This document shows positions 1-5,379 of a stretch of DNA of 8,885 bases, one piece after another. Source of the stretch: Acidobacteria bacterium RIFCSPHIGHO2_01_FULL_67_28 (GTDB lineage: Bacteria > Acidobacteriota > Terriglobia > Acidiferrales > 2-02-FULL-67-57); assembly GCA_001766965.1 (NCBI GenBank), contig MEKM01000045.1:1-8885 (forward strand), in the 5' to 3' direction. Both the position numbers and the translations under genes were made by a program. Under the pieces are notes generated by a model. It ran no database searches. It saw only the letters and a list, made by a program, of their open reading frames with translations, and was not told the origin of the DNA. Numbering within the stretch: the stretch's first letter is position 1; each line of letters opens with the position of its first letter.

Positions 1-276
1 CACCTGCGCGCCGACGGATTTCCAGTCGAGCTCCGCCGGGTCCTTGACCTTGAAGACCTTGAGGGAGCGGCCGTTGACCTTGATGCAGTCTTCGCCCGAG
101 GTCACGTCGGCGTCCAAGTTGCCGAGCACGGAGTCGTACTTGAGCAGGTGGGCGAGCGTTTTGGGGTCGGTGATGTCGTTGACGGCGACGATCTCGATGT
201 CTTTGTCGCCCATGGCGGCGCGGTAGATGTTGCGCCCGATGCGTCCGAAGCCGTTGATGCCGACTTTGATAGCCAT
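1..276 (-). CDS. gap: Glyceraldehyde-3-phosphate dehydrogenase, N-terminal part (cut by window edge)
   Basis: Type I GAPDH, the cytosolic glycolytic enzyme that oxidises and phosphorylates glyceraldehyde-3-phosphate to 1,3-bisphosphoglycerate with NAD(P)+. Only the first 92 codons are present; the family is usually about 335 residues, so the catalytic Cys domain lies outside the window. Residues 3-15 (IKVGINGFGRIGR) are the Rossmann dinucleotide loop. VAVND near residue 30 carries the Asp that typically contacts the adenosine ribose, and LAHLLKYDSVLG is the usual family block. The ATG at 276 is preceded by GGAGG at 8-nt spacing, and a near-consensus promoter lies 47 bp further upstream. It is separated from the kinase gene by a repeat-rich spacer and has its own promoter, so it is probably the first gene of its own transcription unit. 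Identification is very secure. Confidence 0.97.
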   Translation of the reverse strand, partial: MAIKVGINGFGRIGRNIYRAAMGDKDIEIVAVNDITDPKTLAHLLKYDSVLGNLDADVTSGEDCIKVNGRSLKVFKVKDPAELDWKSVGAQV

Positions 277-284
277 TGCGCTAA

Positions 285-289
285 CCTCC
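285..289 (-). promoter_or_regulatory. Ribosome binding site of gap
   Basis: The minus strand reads GGAGG, ending 8 nt before the ATG at 276. It is a full-strength Shine-Dalgarno and fixes the gap start. Confidence 0.8.
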
Positions 290-322
290 GAATGGAAAGA
301 CACTCCCCCGCGGCAGATGGCC

Positions 323-351
323 ATCATACCCCGTCAAGCACCCGGGGTCAA
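323..351 (-). promoter_or_regulatory. Sigma70-type promoter of gap
   Basis: On the minus strand the -35 box is TTGACC (346-351), the spacer is exactly 17 bp (329-345) and the -10 box is TATGAT (323-328). Both hexamers are one base off consensus. Transcription would start near 316, giving a leader of about 40 nt that contains the GGAGG site. The match is direct; its use as a promoter is inferred. Confidence 0.72.
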
Positions 352-399
352 TTTTTCTTGCAAGACCGGGGCAGCTTCCTCCTGTCGTCCTGAGCGAAG

Positions 400-423
400 C
401 CCTTCGTCTTCGCTCAGGGCAAG
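400..423 (+). repeat. 24-bp mini-element, copy 1 (nested in the composite repeat)
   Basis: It begins CCCTTCG and ends TCAGGGCAAG with seven variable bases between. In the related element at 7604-7695, GAGCGAAG runs straight into CGAGGAATCTCAAT. Here the same junction (GAGCGAAG | CGAAGGACCTCAAT) is split by this sequence. The exact borders are ambiguous because AAG occurs on both sides. It can also pair with its left flank (CCTGAGCGAAG with CTTCGCTCAGG). Confidence 0.65.
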
Positions 424-529
424 CGAAGGACCTCAATCGGAGCCAGTGGCTTCGTTTGAGATTCCTCGACTCCGCCCTGCCCTTTCATTGTCCCGGTGGC
501 ACAGGCCTCTGGCCTGTGGGGGCGCAGGA

Positions 530-550
530 CACCGGCGAGACGCCGGTGCC
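530..550. repeat. Short palindrome CACCGGCG-AGA-CGCCGGTG (empty version)
   Basis: A perfect 8-bp inverted repeat (530-537 and 541-548) around an AGA loop, followed by CC. The same 21 bases recur at 6148-6192 inside the GHMP kinase gene, split there by a 24-bp insert. A dispersed hairpin repeat; no encoded product. Confidence 0.75.
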
Positions 551-647
551 ACCAATGGCACAAAGGGCGGGGCTCCGCTCGGAATGACAGAGTGGTGGCT
601 TCGGACGCTGCATGCGTGGAAGGGAAACCGGTAGAGGTGCGGAAGCG

Positions 648-3329
648 CTAGCGGGGGCGGTCCAGCTCCGTCGGCCAGTTGACCACCAGGGTGAAGGGCA
701 CAGTACCGGTTTCGCTGGATGCCACCGTCAAAAAGCGTTGCCCGCCGGCGGCCGCATCCCAATGACGCCCCGGAACGGGCGGCGGAGTCGTCTGCCAGAG
801 CGGCTGCGGGACTCCGATTTCGACGGTTGAACCCAAGAGCTTGACCGGCACCGCGATCACCTTGTCGTCGGGGCCCAAGTAGAAAAGCTCCCGACCGTCG
901 CGCCGCCACTGGGGCCGCGCGCCGCCCGCGGTCGAGACCTGCCACTTGCCGCCCGGGCCCGGGAATGGGACCAAATAGACTTCCTGCCGGCCGGACTCAT
1001 CCGAGAAGTAGGCCAGCCAGCGCCCGTCCGGAGAAAACTCCGCCCCCAATTCCTCGAATTGTGTCTGCAAGAAGGGGAACGGTTTTCGGTCGCCGAAGAG
1101 CGGCAGAATCCAGATGTCATATCTTGTCTTGGCGCCGGGAGCTTGGCGGTTGTAAGCCAAGTAACGGCCATCGGACGACCAGGAGGCCGGCCACTCGCCT
1201 GCCTCGGTACCAAGCAGCAATTCCTCCGTGGCAGCCCCAGTGGAAGCTTTCTGATAAATGTCGAATTGGCCGGTACGGGAGGAGGCGAAGGCGATACGGC
1301 TGCCGTCGGGAGACCAAACCGGAAGATTCTCTATCGCGGGGTCGAAGGTGAACCGCGTCCGGATGCCCCGCGCCACGTCGTAGAGCCACAGGTCAGCATT
1401 TCCCGTCTGCGGGTCGAGAGCGTAGGCCACTGCTCTCGCGCCGTCCGGGGAGAGCCGCGGCACACCGTAGAAGCCGGGGTCGCCCAGCGCCCCGAGTTGC
1501 TTTCCCGCACGGTCCAGCCAGAGAAGCTGCGCGGGCCCCGCCGTCGCCCCGCCCAGGTAGACCAGGACCCCATTGTCGGAGACGGAGAAAACTCCTCTTC
1601 GGGCAACGCCGTTGAAGCGCACCTGCTCGGCCAAAGGAAACGCCTCTCCGGCGACCTCCAGCGACCCGGCGTCGAAGCGCTGGGCCATGAGCGTGCCCTG
1701 GCGCACAAAGAGCAGATATCCCGGAGGGGCGTAAGCCGCGCTGGAATCTTCTCGCAAAACCAGCTTGGGCTCCTTCCCGTCCAGCGATCCGACGTAAATC
1801 CCGTTATTTTCCGGGGAGGAAAGGCTGCGGGCGAGATAGAGAAAGTGCCGCCCGTCGGGGAGGAACCAGGGCCAGCGGTGAGTGACTTCCCGCCGCGACT
1901 CATCCAACTTGGTGGCCGGGCTGGGCGCGCCGCCCGCGGCGGATACCCGATAAAGCGGACCCGTGCCCGTGGCGGCCGGCCCGAACAGGATGGTTCCTTC
2001 GCGGCTCCAGTTGCCTGCGCTCACCTGGGCCACGTCGCAGAGGGTCAGCGCCGGTCCGCCCGAGGCTTCGATCCTTTTCAGCTTGCCATCCGCGTAGAAC
2101 CCGAGGAAGCGGTTGTCGGGCGACCAGAAGAGATGGAACGCGCTGTCGGTCCCGGCCAGGGGCTGGGCCGAAGGCGAATCGAGCGCCCGCACCCAGATGA
2201 GCGCCTTCTCGTTTGCTCCCCGCGACACGAAGGCCAGCCGCCGCCCGTCGGGAGAAACCGCCATGCCAGGAAACACTCCGAGAAACGTCGAATTCTCCGG
2301 GGGCAGCACCGAAGAACGAACGACCCGAGACATCTCCCGGGCGCGGCGGGCGTACTGCCGGGCCACGACGCCAACGCCTACAACCGCCAGCAGCGCCACC
2401 GCGGCCAATGCCCAGGCCAGCCGCTCGCGGATCTTCCGCCGCGCCACCACCGGCGCCGCCACGCCAGCCTGCGACCCGGCTTCCAACACCCACTGCAATT
2501 GCAGCTTCAGGTCGTGGGCGGTCTGCCAGCGCTCGTCTGCGTCTTTGGCGAGGCAGGTCTTCACCACGCGGTCGAGCGCCGGCGGGGTCATGGGCTGGAG
2601 CTCGGAGATGGGCGCCGGCTCCTTGTGCAGGATGGCGGCGACCAGGCTCGCCTGGCTCTTACCCTCGAAGGCCTTTCGCCCCGTCGCCATCTCGTACAGC
2701 ACGGCGCCGAAAGCGAAAATGTCGGAGCGCGCGTCCGCTTCCTCGCCTTCCAACTGCTCCGGAGCCATGTACTGGAAGGTGCCGACAATCTTCCCTTCGC
2801 CCGTCAGAGGCTTGCTCTCGGTGGGTCCGGCGGTGAGTCCCTGGCCGGCCGCGGCGGCGGTGGCCTTGGCGAGGCCGAAGTCGAGGAGCTTGGCGCCCGC
2901 CTTGGTCAGCATGATGTTGCCGGGCTTGAGGTCGCGGTGGATGACCCCCTGGCGGTGGGCTTTCTCGAGGGCGTCGGCGATTTCGACGCCGGTGCGCAGC
3001 ACCTGCTCGGCGGGGAGCGCGCCGCGCTCGACCCGCGCCGCCAGCGTCTCGCCTTCCAAATACTCCATCACCAGGTAGTCCACGCCGTCCTGACGGCCGA
3101 TGTCGTACAGGGAGCAAATGTTGGGATGGTTCAGGCTGGAGATGGCGCGGGCTTCGCGCTCGAAGCGCTGCCGCCGCTCGGGGTCCTGGGCGACGTGGGC
3201 AGGCAGAACCTTGAGGGCTACCGTGCGGTCGAGGCGGGTGTCGCGGGCGCGATAGACCTCGCCCATGCCGCCAGCGCCGATGGCGTCGCGGATTTCATAG
3301 GGCCCGAGTTTCGCGCCCGGATTCAGCAA
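648..3329 (-). CDS. Receptor-type Ser/Thr protein kinase with C-terminal PD40/WD40-like propeller
   Basis: Bacterial eukaryotic-like (Hanks, PknB-type) kinase that phosphorylates protein Ser/Thr and spans the inner membrane. Counting from the TTG at 3329 (893 aa): ATP loop GAGGMG at 18-23, ATP-binding Lys40 in VALKVLP, Glu59, catalytic HRDLKPGN at 131-138, DFG at 150-152, APE at 189-191, kinase domain ending near 275. One hydrophobic helix at about 304-323 follows an RRKIRER stretch. The rest is an extracytoplasmic propeller with about nine repeats of the SPDG-type motif (for example SPDGRRLAF, SPDGSRIAF, SPDGRWLAY). All catalytic residues are present, so it should be active. Ligand and substrates are unknown. 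The frame has no ATG or GTG before the ATP loop. TTG at 3329 was chosen because GAGG precedes it by 6 nt and it gives the usual short N-terminus before KLGPYEI. A TTG at 3380 (910 aa) is the alternative; a TGA at 3387-3389 closes the frame upstream. Confidence 0.95.
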   Translation of the reverse strand: MLNPGAKLGPYEIRDAIGAGGMGEVYRARDTRLDRTVALKVLPAHVAQDPERRQRFEREARAISSLNHPNICSLYDIGRQDGVDYLVMEYLEGETLAARVERGALPAEQVLRTGVEIADALEKAHRQGVIHRDLKPGNIMLTKAGAKLLDFGLAKATAAAAGQGLTAGPTESKPLTGEGKIVGTFQYMAPEQLEGEEADARSDIFAFGAVLYEMATGRKAFEGKSQASLVAAILHKEPAPISELQPMTPPALDRVVKTCLAKDADERWQTAHDLKLQLQWVLEAGSQAGVAAPVVARRKIRERLAWALAAVALLAVVGVGVVARQYARRAREMSRVVRSSVLPPENSTFLGVFPGMAVSPDGRRLAFVSRGANEKALIWVRALDSPSAQPLAGTDSAFHLFWSPDNRFLGFYADGKLKRIEASGGPALTLCDVAQVSAGNWSREGTILFGPAATGTGPLYRVSAAGGAPSPATKLDESRREVTHRWPWFLPDGRHFLYLARSLSSPENNGIYVGSLDGKEPKLVLREDSSAAYAPPGYLLFVRQGTLMAQRFDAGSLEVAGEAFPLAEQVRFNGVARRGVFSVSDNGVLVYLGGATAGPAQLLWLDRAGKQLGALGDPGFYGVPRLSPDGARAVAYALDPQTGNADLWLYDVARGIRTRFTFDPAIENLPVWSPDGSRIAFASSRTGQFDIYQKASTGAATEELLLGTEAGEWPASWSSDGRYLAYNRQAPGAKTRYDIWILPLFGDRKPFPFLQTQFEELGAEFSPDGRWLAYFSDESGRQEVYLVPFPGPGGKWQVSTAGGARPQWRRDGRELFYLGPDDKVIAVPVKLLGSTVEIGVPQPLWQTTPPPVPGRHWDAAAGGQRFLTVASSETGTVPFTLVVNWPTELDRPR

Positions 3330-3348
3330 GAGATCCCTCGTTGCGCTC
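3330..3348 (-). repeat. Half-unit of the dispersed palindromic repeat at the kinase start
   Basis: On the minus strand the 19 bases running from GAGCGCAACG to GGATCTC match the GAGCGAAGCG...AATCTC segment of the element at 7604-7695 at 16 of 19 positions. No matching inverted half was found nearby, so this would be a fragment. A chance match cannot be excluded at this length. Confidence 0.4.
3336..3339 (-). promoter_or_regulatory. Ribosome binding site favouring the TTG start at 3329
   Basis: The minus strand reads GAGG (GAGGG if extended to 3335), then GATCTC, then TTG. It falls inside a stretch resembling the left half of the dispersed repeat, so a repeat fragment may supply the ribosome site. 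The rival TTG at 3380 has a GAGG only 4 nt upstream. Confidence 0.45.
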
Positions 3349-3402
3349 GGGATTTCGGCTGGTGGCTCCGACGCCGCCAAAGCGCCTCAACCTCGCTCAT
3401 CC

Positions 3403-3420
3403 CTCCGGCCCCGGCCGGAG
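3403..3420. repeat. Short perfect palindrome in the kinase remnant
   Basis: CTCCGGCC and GGCCGGAG are separated by CC. It lies where the degenerate ATP loop is encoded. It could form a hairpin in the leader of the kinase mRNA, between the promoter and the kinase start. It may be only a by-product of Gly/Ala/Pro codons. Confidence 0.4.
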
Positions 3421-3477
3421 CAATAACCTCGTACGGCCCTAGCTTTGCGCCCGCAGAAAACGGCATGAGTGGGCGGG

Positions 3478-3486
3478 ATTATAGCA
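3478..3486 (-). promoter_or_regulatory. Extended -10 promoter upstream of the kinase leader ORF
   Basis: The minus strand reads TGCTATAAT, a perfect -10 hexamer (3478-3483) with the TGn extension (3484-3486). No good -35 lies at 17 bp; the TTGACG upstream is only 10 bp away and so wrongly spaced. A start about 7 bp downstream, near 3471, would leave only about 5 nt before the ATG at 3466, so that ORF would be nearly leaderless. Consistent with this, no Shine-Dalgarno precedes 3466. Confidence 0.55.
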
Positions 3487-3506
3487 GAGAGTGCGTCAAC
3501 TGCGGG

Positions 3507-3582
3507 TGTAGCGGCGACTTTACGTCGCCACGTTCTGGCGGGATAAACCCTTCGACAGGCTCAGGGCAGGCCCGCCGCTACA
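3507..3582. repeat. Composite palindromic repeat after the SmpA/BamE-like gene
   Basis: The outer arms TGTAGCGGCG (3507-3516) and CGCCGCTACA (3573-3582) are perfect inverted copies. Inside are two smaller hairpins: GGCGAC/GTCGCC around TTTAC (3513-3518 and 3524-3529), and GGCGGG/CCCGCC (3537-3542 and 3571-3576). The second has a mini-element inserted between its loop ATAAA and its 3' arm. The block begins 13 bp after the stop codon of the upstream gene. It could form a strong RNA hairpin and slow transcription or protect the 3' end. No T tract follows, so I do not call it an intrinsic terminator. Confidence 0.75.
3548..3570 (+). repeat. 23-bp mini-element, copy 2 (nested in a hairpin)
   Basis: CCCTTCG, six variable bases, then TCAGGGCAGG. 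It separates the loop (ATAAA) from the 3' arm (CCCGCC) of a GGCGGG/CCCGCC hairpin. Removing it restores a 6-bp stem with a 5-nt loop. The borders are uncertain by up to 3 bases because CCC occurs at both junctions. Confidence 0.7.
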
Positions 3583-3595
3583 TTCACCAACCCGC

Positions 3596-4417
3596 TTATT
3601 TGAATTCCTTGACTTCGACGACCTGGTCGCCGACGAAGGTGACGAAGGTGACAAAGGGCGGGTTGCCGTAAATCCAGTCTTCGCGCTCGACGCCGTCCTT
3701 GGTTTCGCGCACCTTGTTCCCGGGGCGGCCGAGCGCCGCCAGCACCATCTCGCGGTTCATCCCCACCTTGGCCTTCTTTTCCTTGATGGCCTCGCGGAAC
3801 TCTTCGGGGATGGTCTCGATCCAGGGGATAGCGGCCGAGCGGGTGCTGAAGTCGAGCACCCCGGCCAGCATCTTCTTGACCTCGTCGGGCTTGAGGTCGG
3901 GGACGTAGTCAGGGAAGCTCAAGAGAATCCAGGAGCCGATGGGCCGGGTGGGCGGCGCCTGTTCGCCGGGCCCGGGCACGCGCGTGGGCGACGTCACGTC
4001 GACCGGGGCGCCGCTCGTCCCGCCCGACACCTGGATGCGCTCGTACCACTTCTTCTTTTTCTTCCCGCCGCCGTTGATCTCGAACAGGATGGAGCTCGTC
4101 TTGAACTGGATGGCGGTGACCTGGATGATCTCCCCGGTGTGCACGGCGGCGCCGCGGCGGGCCAGGTCGTCGCGCAGCTTGTCTTCCTTGATGGCGCCCG
4201 CGGGCGTCACCACCAGCGCCTCTTCGATCTTCTGGCTGGCGGGCAACGGCTGCTTGCTGGTGGCGTACTCGGAGGAGAGCACGCGGATGATGGCCAGGCG
4301 GTTGTCGACGGAAAGCGGCTTGGGTTTGCTGGCTGGCGCCTTCGCCTGGTCGGCCACCGCCAGGCCGGCGACCAGCGCCACGGCCAGAGCCGTGCGGACA
4401 CAGCCGCCCGCCTTCAT
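3596..4417 (-). CDS. Secreted protein with C-terminal SmpA/BamE-like domain, function unknown
   Basis: 273 aa. Residues 1-22 look like a Sec signal peptide: a Lys and an Arg, a hydrophobic core TALAVALVAGLAVA, then probable cleavage before DQAKA. There is no lipobox Cys. The middle (36-170) is an unrecognised domain with a Gly/Lys run (GGGKKKKK, 116-123) before WYERIQV. The C-terminus (about 217-273, KVGMNREMVLAALGRPG, then EDWIYGNPPF) resembles the SmpA/OmlA/BamE fold, in which a 'threshold' helix and an Arg-Pro-Gly turn precede a Trp-Tyr strand. This domain is common in envelope proteins, so an envelope or periplasmic role is likely but no activity can be stated. A 9-bp tandem repeat encodes FVTFVTFV. 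The ATG at 4417 is preceded by AAGGGG at 6 nt. It lies 44 bp after the CPBP gene and probably shares its transcript. The domain assignment is tentative. Confidence 0.82.
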   Translation of the reverse strand: MKAGGCVRTALAVALVAGLAVADQAKAPASKPKPLSVDNRLAIIRVLSSEYATSKQPLPASQKIEEALVVTPAGAIKEDKLRDDLARRGAAVHTGEIIQVTAIQFKTSSILFEINGGGKKKKKWYERIQVSGGTSGAPVDVTSPTRVPGPGEQAPPTRPIGSWILLSFPDYVPDLKPDEVKKMLAGVLDFSTRSAAIPWIETIPEEFREAIKEKKAKVGMNREMVLAALGRPGNKVRETKDGVEREDWIYGNPPFVTFVTFVGDQVVEVKEFK

Positions 4418-4437
4418 CGCTTGCCCCTTCTCTCCCG

Positions 4438-4463
4438 AGTCCCGAAGCTTCGGGATCGGGACT
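4438..4463. repeat. 26-bp palindrome overlapping the CPBP gene stop codon
   Basis: The arms AGTCCCGA (4438-4445) and TCGGGACT (4456-4463) are perfect inverted copies. An inner 14-bp perfect palindrome, CCCGAAGCTTCGGG (4441-4454), offers an alternative fold. It fills most of the 44-bp gap and includes two bases of the CPBP stop codon (TAG, 4462-4464). It could act as an mRNA processing or stability hairpin between the two cistrons. Confidence 0.6.
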
Positions 4464-5379
4464 ATCCTAATTCCTTCGCCAGCACGGGCGAAACCCCGAG
4501 GCGGCGCGTCCGCCACAGCCACAGCGTCGCCACGACGAACACGCCTGTGGTTAGGACGCTGCCTTCGGGGCCGTAGTTGCCTCCGGTCAGCCAGAGCGGC
4601 CCGCCGAGGGCCGTCGCCCAGGGCTGCGCGCCGAGCACGATGCCGCTGACCGGCAGCGAGTAGCCGAAGCCCATCGCGAAGTTCCAGGCGAAGTGGAACC
4701 CGATGGGCAGCCACAGCCCGCGCGTCTTCAGGTACATCAACGCCAGGAAGATCCCGACCAGCGCGGTGTTGGCGGTCGAGAGCCAGGTGTGGGCCGGGTT
4801 GGAGAGATGCGCCACGCCGAAAAGCGCCGAGAGCCCGAGCACCGGCGCCACCGGCCCCCAGGCCTCCACCAGCCGCTGGAAGGGGTAGCCGCGGAAGAGG
4901 ACTTCTTCGTTCGCCGCGTTCGGCACGAGCAGGAACAGCGCCCAGGCCAGGGCGCGCAGGGCGGTCCGGAGGTCGAGCTTGGCGCCGGTGAACTCGATCC
5001 GCCCGGCCAGCACCAGCGGCGCCACCACCAGCGTCAGCAGCCCCGCGCCGGCGAGCAACCCCAGCGCGAGCTCGCGCCCCCAGCCGGCGTAGAACCACAG
5101 CCCCAGCGTGCGGAATGACCTCCGGTCGAAGGCGCGAATGAAAACCCACGAGGCCAGGCAGCCGGCGGCGAGGCCGATGAAGCCGTTGGCGAGCAGCCCT
5201 ACTTCAAAGTCGGCGCGCGGCCACTCCTCACCCACGAAGTGAATCACCCCGGCGAAGCCGAGGGCGACAAGGGCGCCGTAGCCGAAAACAAAAACCAGCG
5301 CGCGCCAGGCCGGGCGCACCCGCCCGTCGGCGGCAAGGAAAAGAAAAACCGGCAGCGCCTTGAGCTTCTCGAGAATCAT
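4462..5379 (-). CDS. CPBP family intramembrane metalloprotease (CAAX protease / bacteriocin-processing type)
   Basis: 305 aa integral membrane protein of the CPBP (Abi, Rce1-related) family, whose members are intramembrane glutamic or metal-dependent proteases with mostly unknown bacterial substrates. All three family motifs are present: EEVLFRG with Glu158, Glu159 and Arg163; FGVAH with His191; and HFAWN with His229 and Asn233. About seven or eight hydrophobic segments surround them. The frame is open further upstream, but that part is Arg-rich and lies over the GHMP kinase gene. The ATG at 5379 ([12 protein letters not shown]) gives a normal N-terminus and overlaps the GHMP kinase stop by four bases (ATGA), indicating translational coupling. 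The substrate is unknown; the sequence gives no evidence for prenyl-protein or bacteriocin processing. Confidence 0.92.
   Translation of the reverse strand: MILEKLKALPVFLFLAADGRVRPAWRALVFVFGYGALVALGFAGVIHFVGEEWPRADFEVGLLANGFIGLAAGCLASWVFIRAFDRRSFRTLGLWFYAGWGRELALGLLAGAGLLTLVVAPLVLAGRIEFTGAKLDLRTALRALAWALFLLVPNAANEEVLFRGYPFQRLVEAWGPVAPVLGLSALFGVAHLSNPAHTWLSTANTALVGIFLALMYLKTRGLWLPIGFHFAWNFAMGFGYSLPVSGIVLGAQPWATALGGPLWLTGGNYGPEGSVLTTGVFVVATLWLWRTRRLGVSPVLAKELG

Larger units (their letters stand above)
382..590. repeat. Composite palindromic repeat, interrupted long version of the 7604-7695 element
   Basis: The ends CTGTCGTCCTGAG (382-394) and CTCGGAATGACAG (578-590) match the inverted ends of the 92-bp element at 7604-7695, with two mismatches at the left and one at the right. 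The shared interior follows: GAGCGAAG, then GACCTCAATCG, then CGTTTGAGATTC(C/T)TCG. Two interruptions make it about 117 bp longer. A 24-bp mini-element sits at 400-423. About 100 bp at 472-572 consist of further palindromes: CACAGGCC/GGCCTGTG around TCT (500-518) and CACCGGCG/CGCCGGTG around AGA (530-548), enclosed by GGTGGCA/TGCCACC (495-501 and 547-553). The structure could form a large cruciform. It lies 58 bp after the kinase stop codon. Confidence 0.75.
277..647. other. 371-bp intergenic region between gap and the receptor kinase gene
   Basis: No protein gene is supported here. The part next to gap (277-351) holds its ribosome site and promoter. The centre (382-590) is a composite palindromic repeat with nested insertions, described separately. 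Nothing recognisable lies at 352-381 or 591-647. Open frames crossing the stretch are translations of the repeats and carry no domain signature. Confidence 0.7.
3323..3466 (-). pseudogene. 47-codon ORF: degenerate second copy of a kinase N-terminus, overlapping the kinase start
   Basis: From the ATG at 3466 this frame encodes a peptide whose residues 5-25 match the start of the downstream kinase: AGAKLGPYEV...GAGGMSEVE against PGAKLGPYEI...GAGGMGEVY. I count 14 of 21 residues and about 40 of 63 bases identical, with most codon third positions different. This points to an old or paralogous copy, not a recent tandem duplication. The last glycine of the ATP loop is Ser, homology stops after about residue 27, and the frame ends at TGA 3323-3325. 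It cannot encode a kinase. A strong -10 box lies just upstream, and its stop overlaps the kinase TTG (TTGCTGA), so it may be a translated leader. Remnant or functional leader peptide cannot be decided from the sequence. Confidence 0.6.

Noticed and set aside
382..590. CRISPR array or toxin-antitoxin remnant as the cause of the repeats
   Set aside because: The repeats are palindromic and nested, with no regular spacing, no unique spacers of equal length and no cas or toxin genes nearby.
227..634. 135-codon plus-strand ORF across the intergenic repeat
   Set aside because: Its peptide is the translation of the palindromic repeat (SERSPSSS, LRASEG), a known source of false hypothetical proteins.
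3323..3466. Recent tandem duplication of the kinase 5' end
   Set aside because: The two copies match at only about 40 of 63 bases, with most third positions changed, so any duplication is old or the fragment comes from a paralog.
3489..3502. TTGACG as the -35 box of the kinase promoter
   Set aside because: It lies only 10 bp from the TATAAT box, too close for sigma70. The extended TGn -10 is the better explanation.
3636..3655. Short tandem repeat encoding FVTFVTFV as a phase-variation tract
   Set aside because: The unit is 9 bp with about two copies. Changes would keep the frame, and the number of copies is too low for slippage to matter.
1059..3671. 870-codon open frame on the plus strand
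   Set aside because: It lies antisense to the kinase gene, shows no domain motifs and is rich in Arg, Gly and Pro. It is the usual shadow frame of a GC-rich gene and runs through the promoter and repeat region.
3596..5149. 517-codon minus-strand frame fusing the SmpA/BamE-like gene to an upstream extension
   Set aside because: The upstream part is an Arg/Ala-rich out-of-frame reading of the CPBP gene. The signal peptide at the ATG at 4417 and its ribosome site mark the real start.
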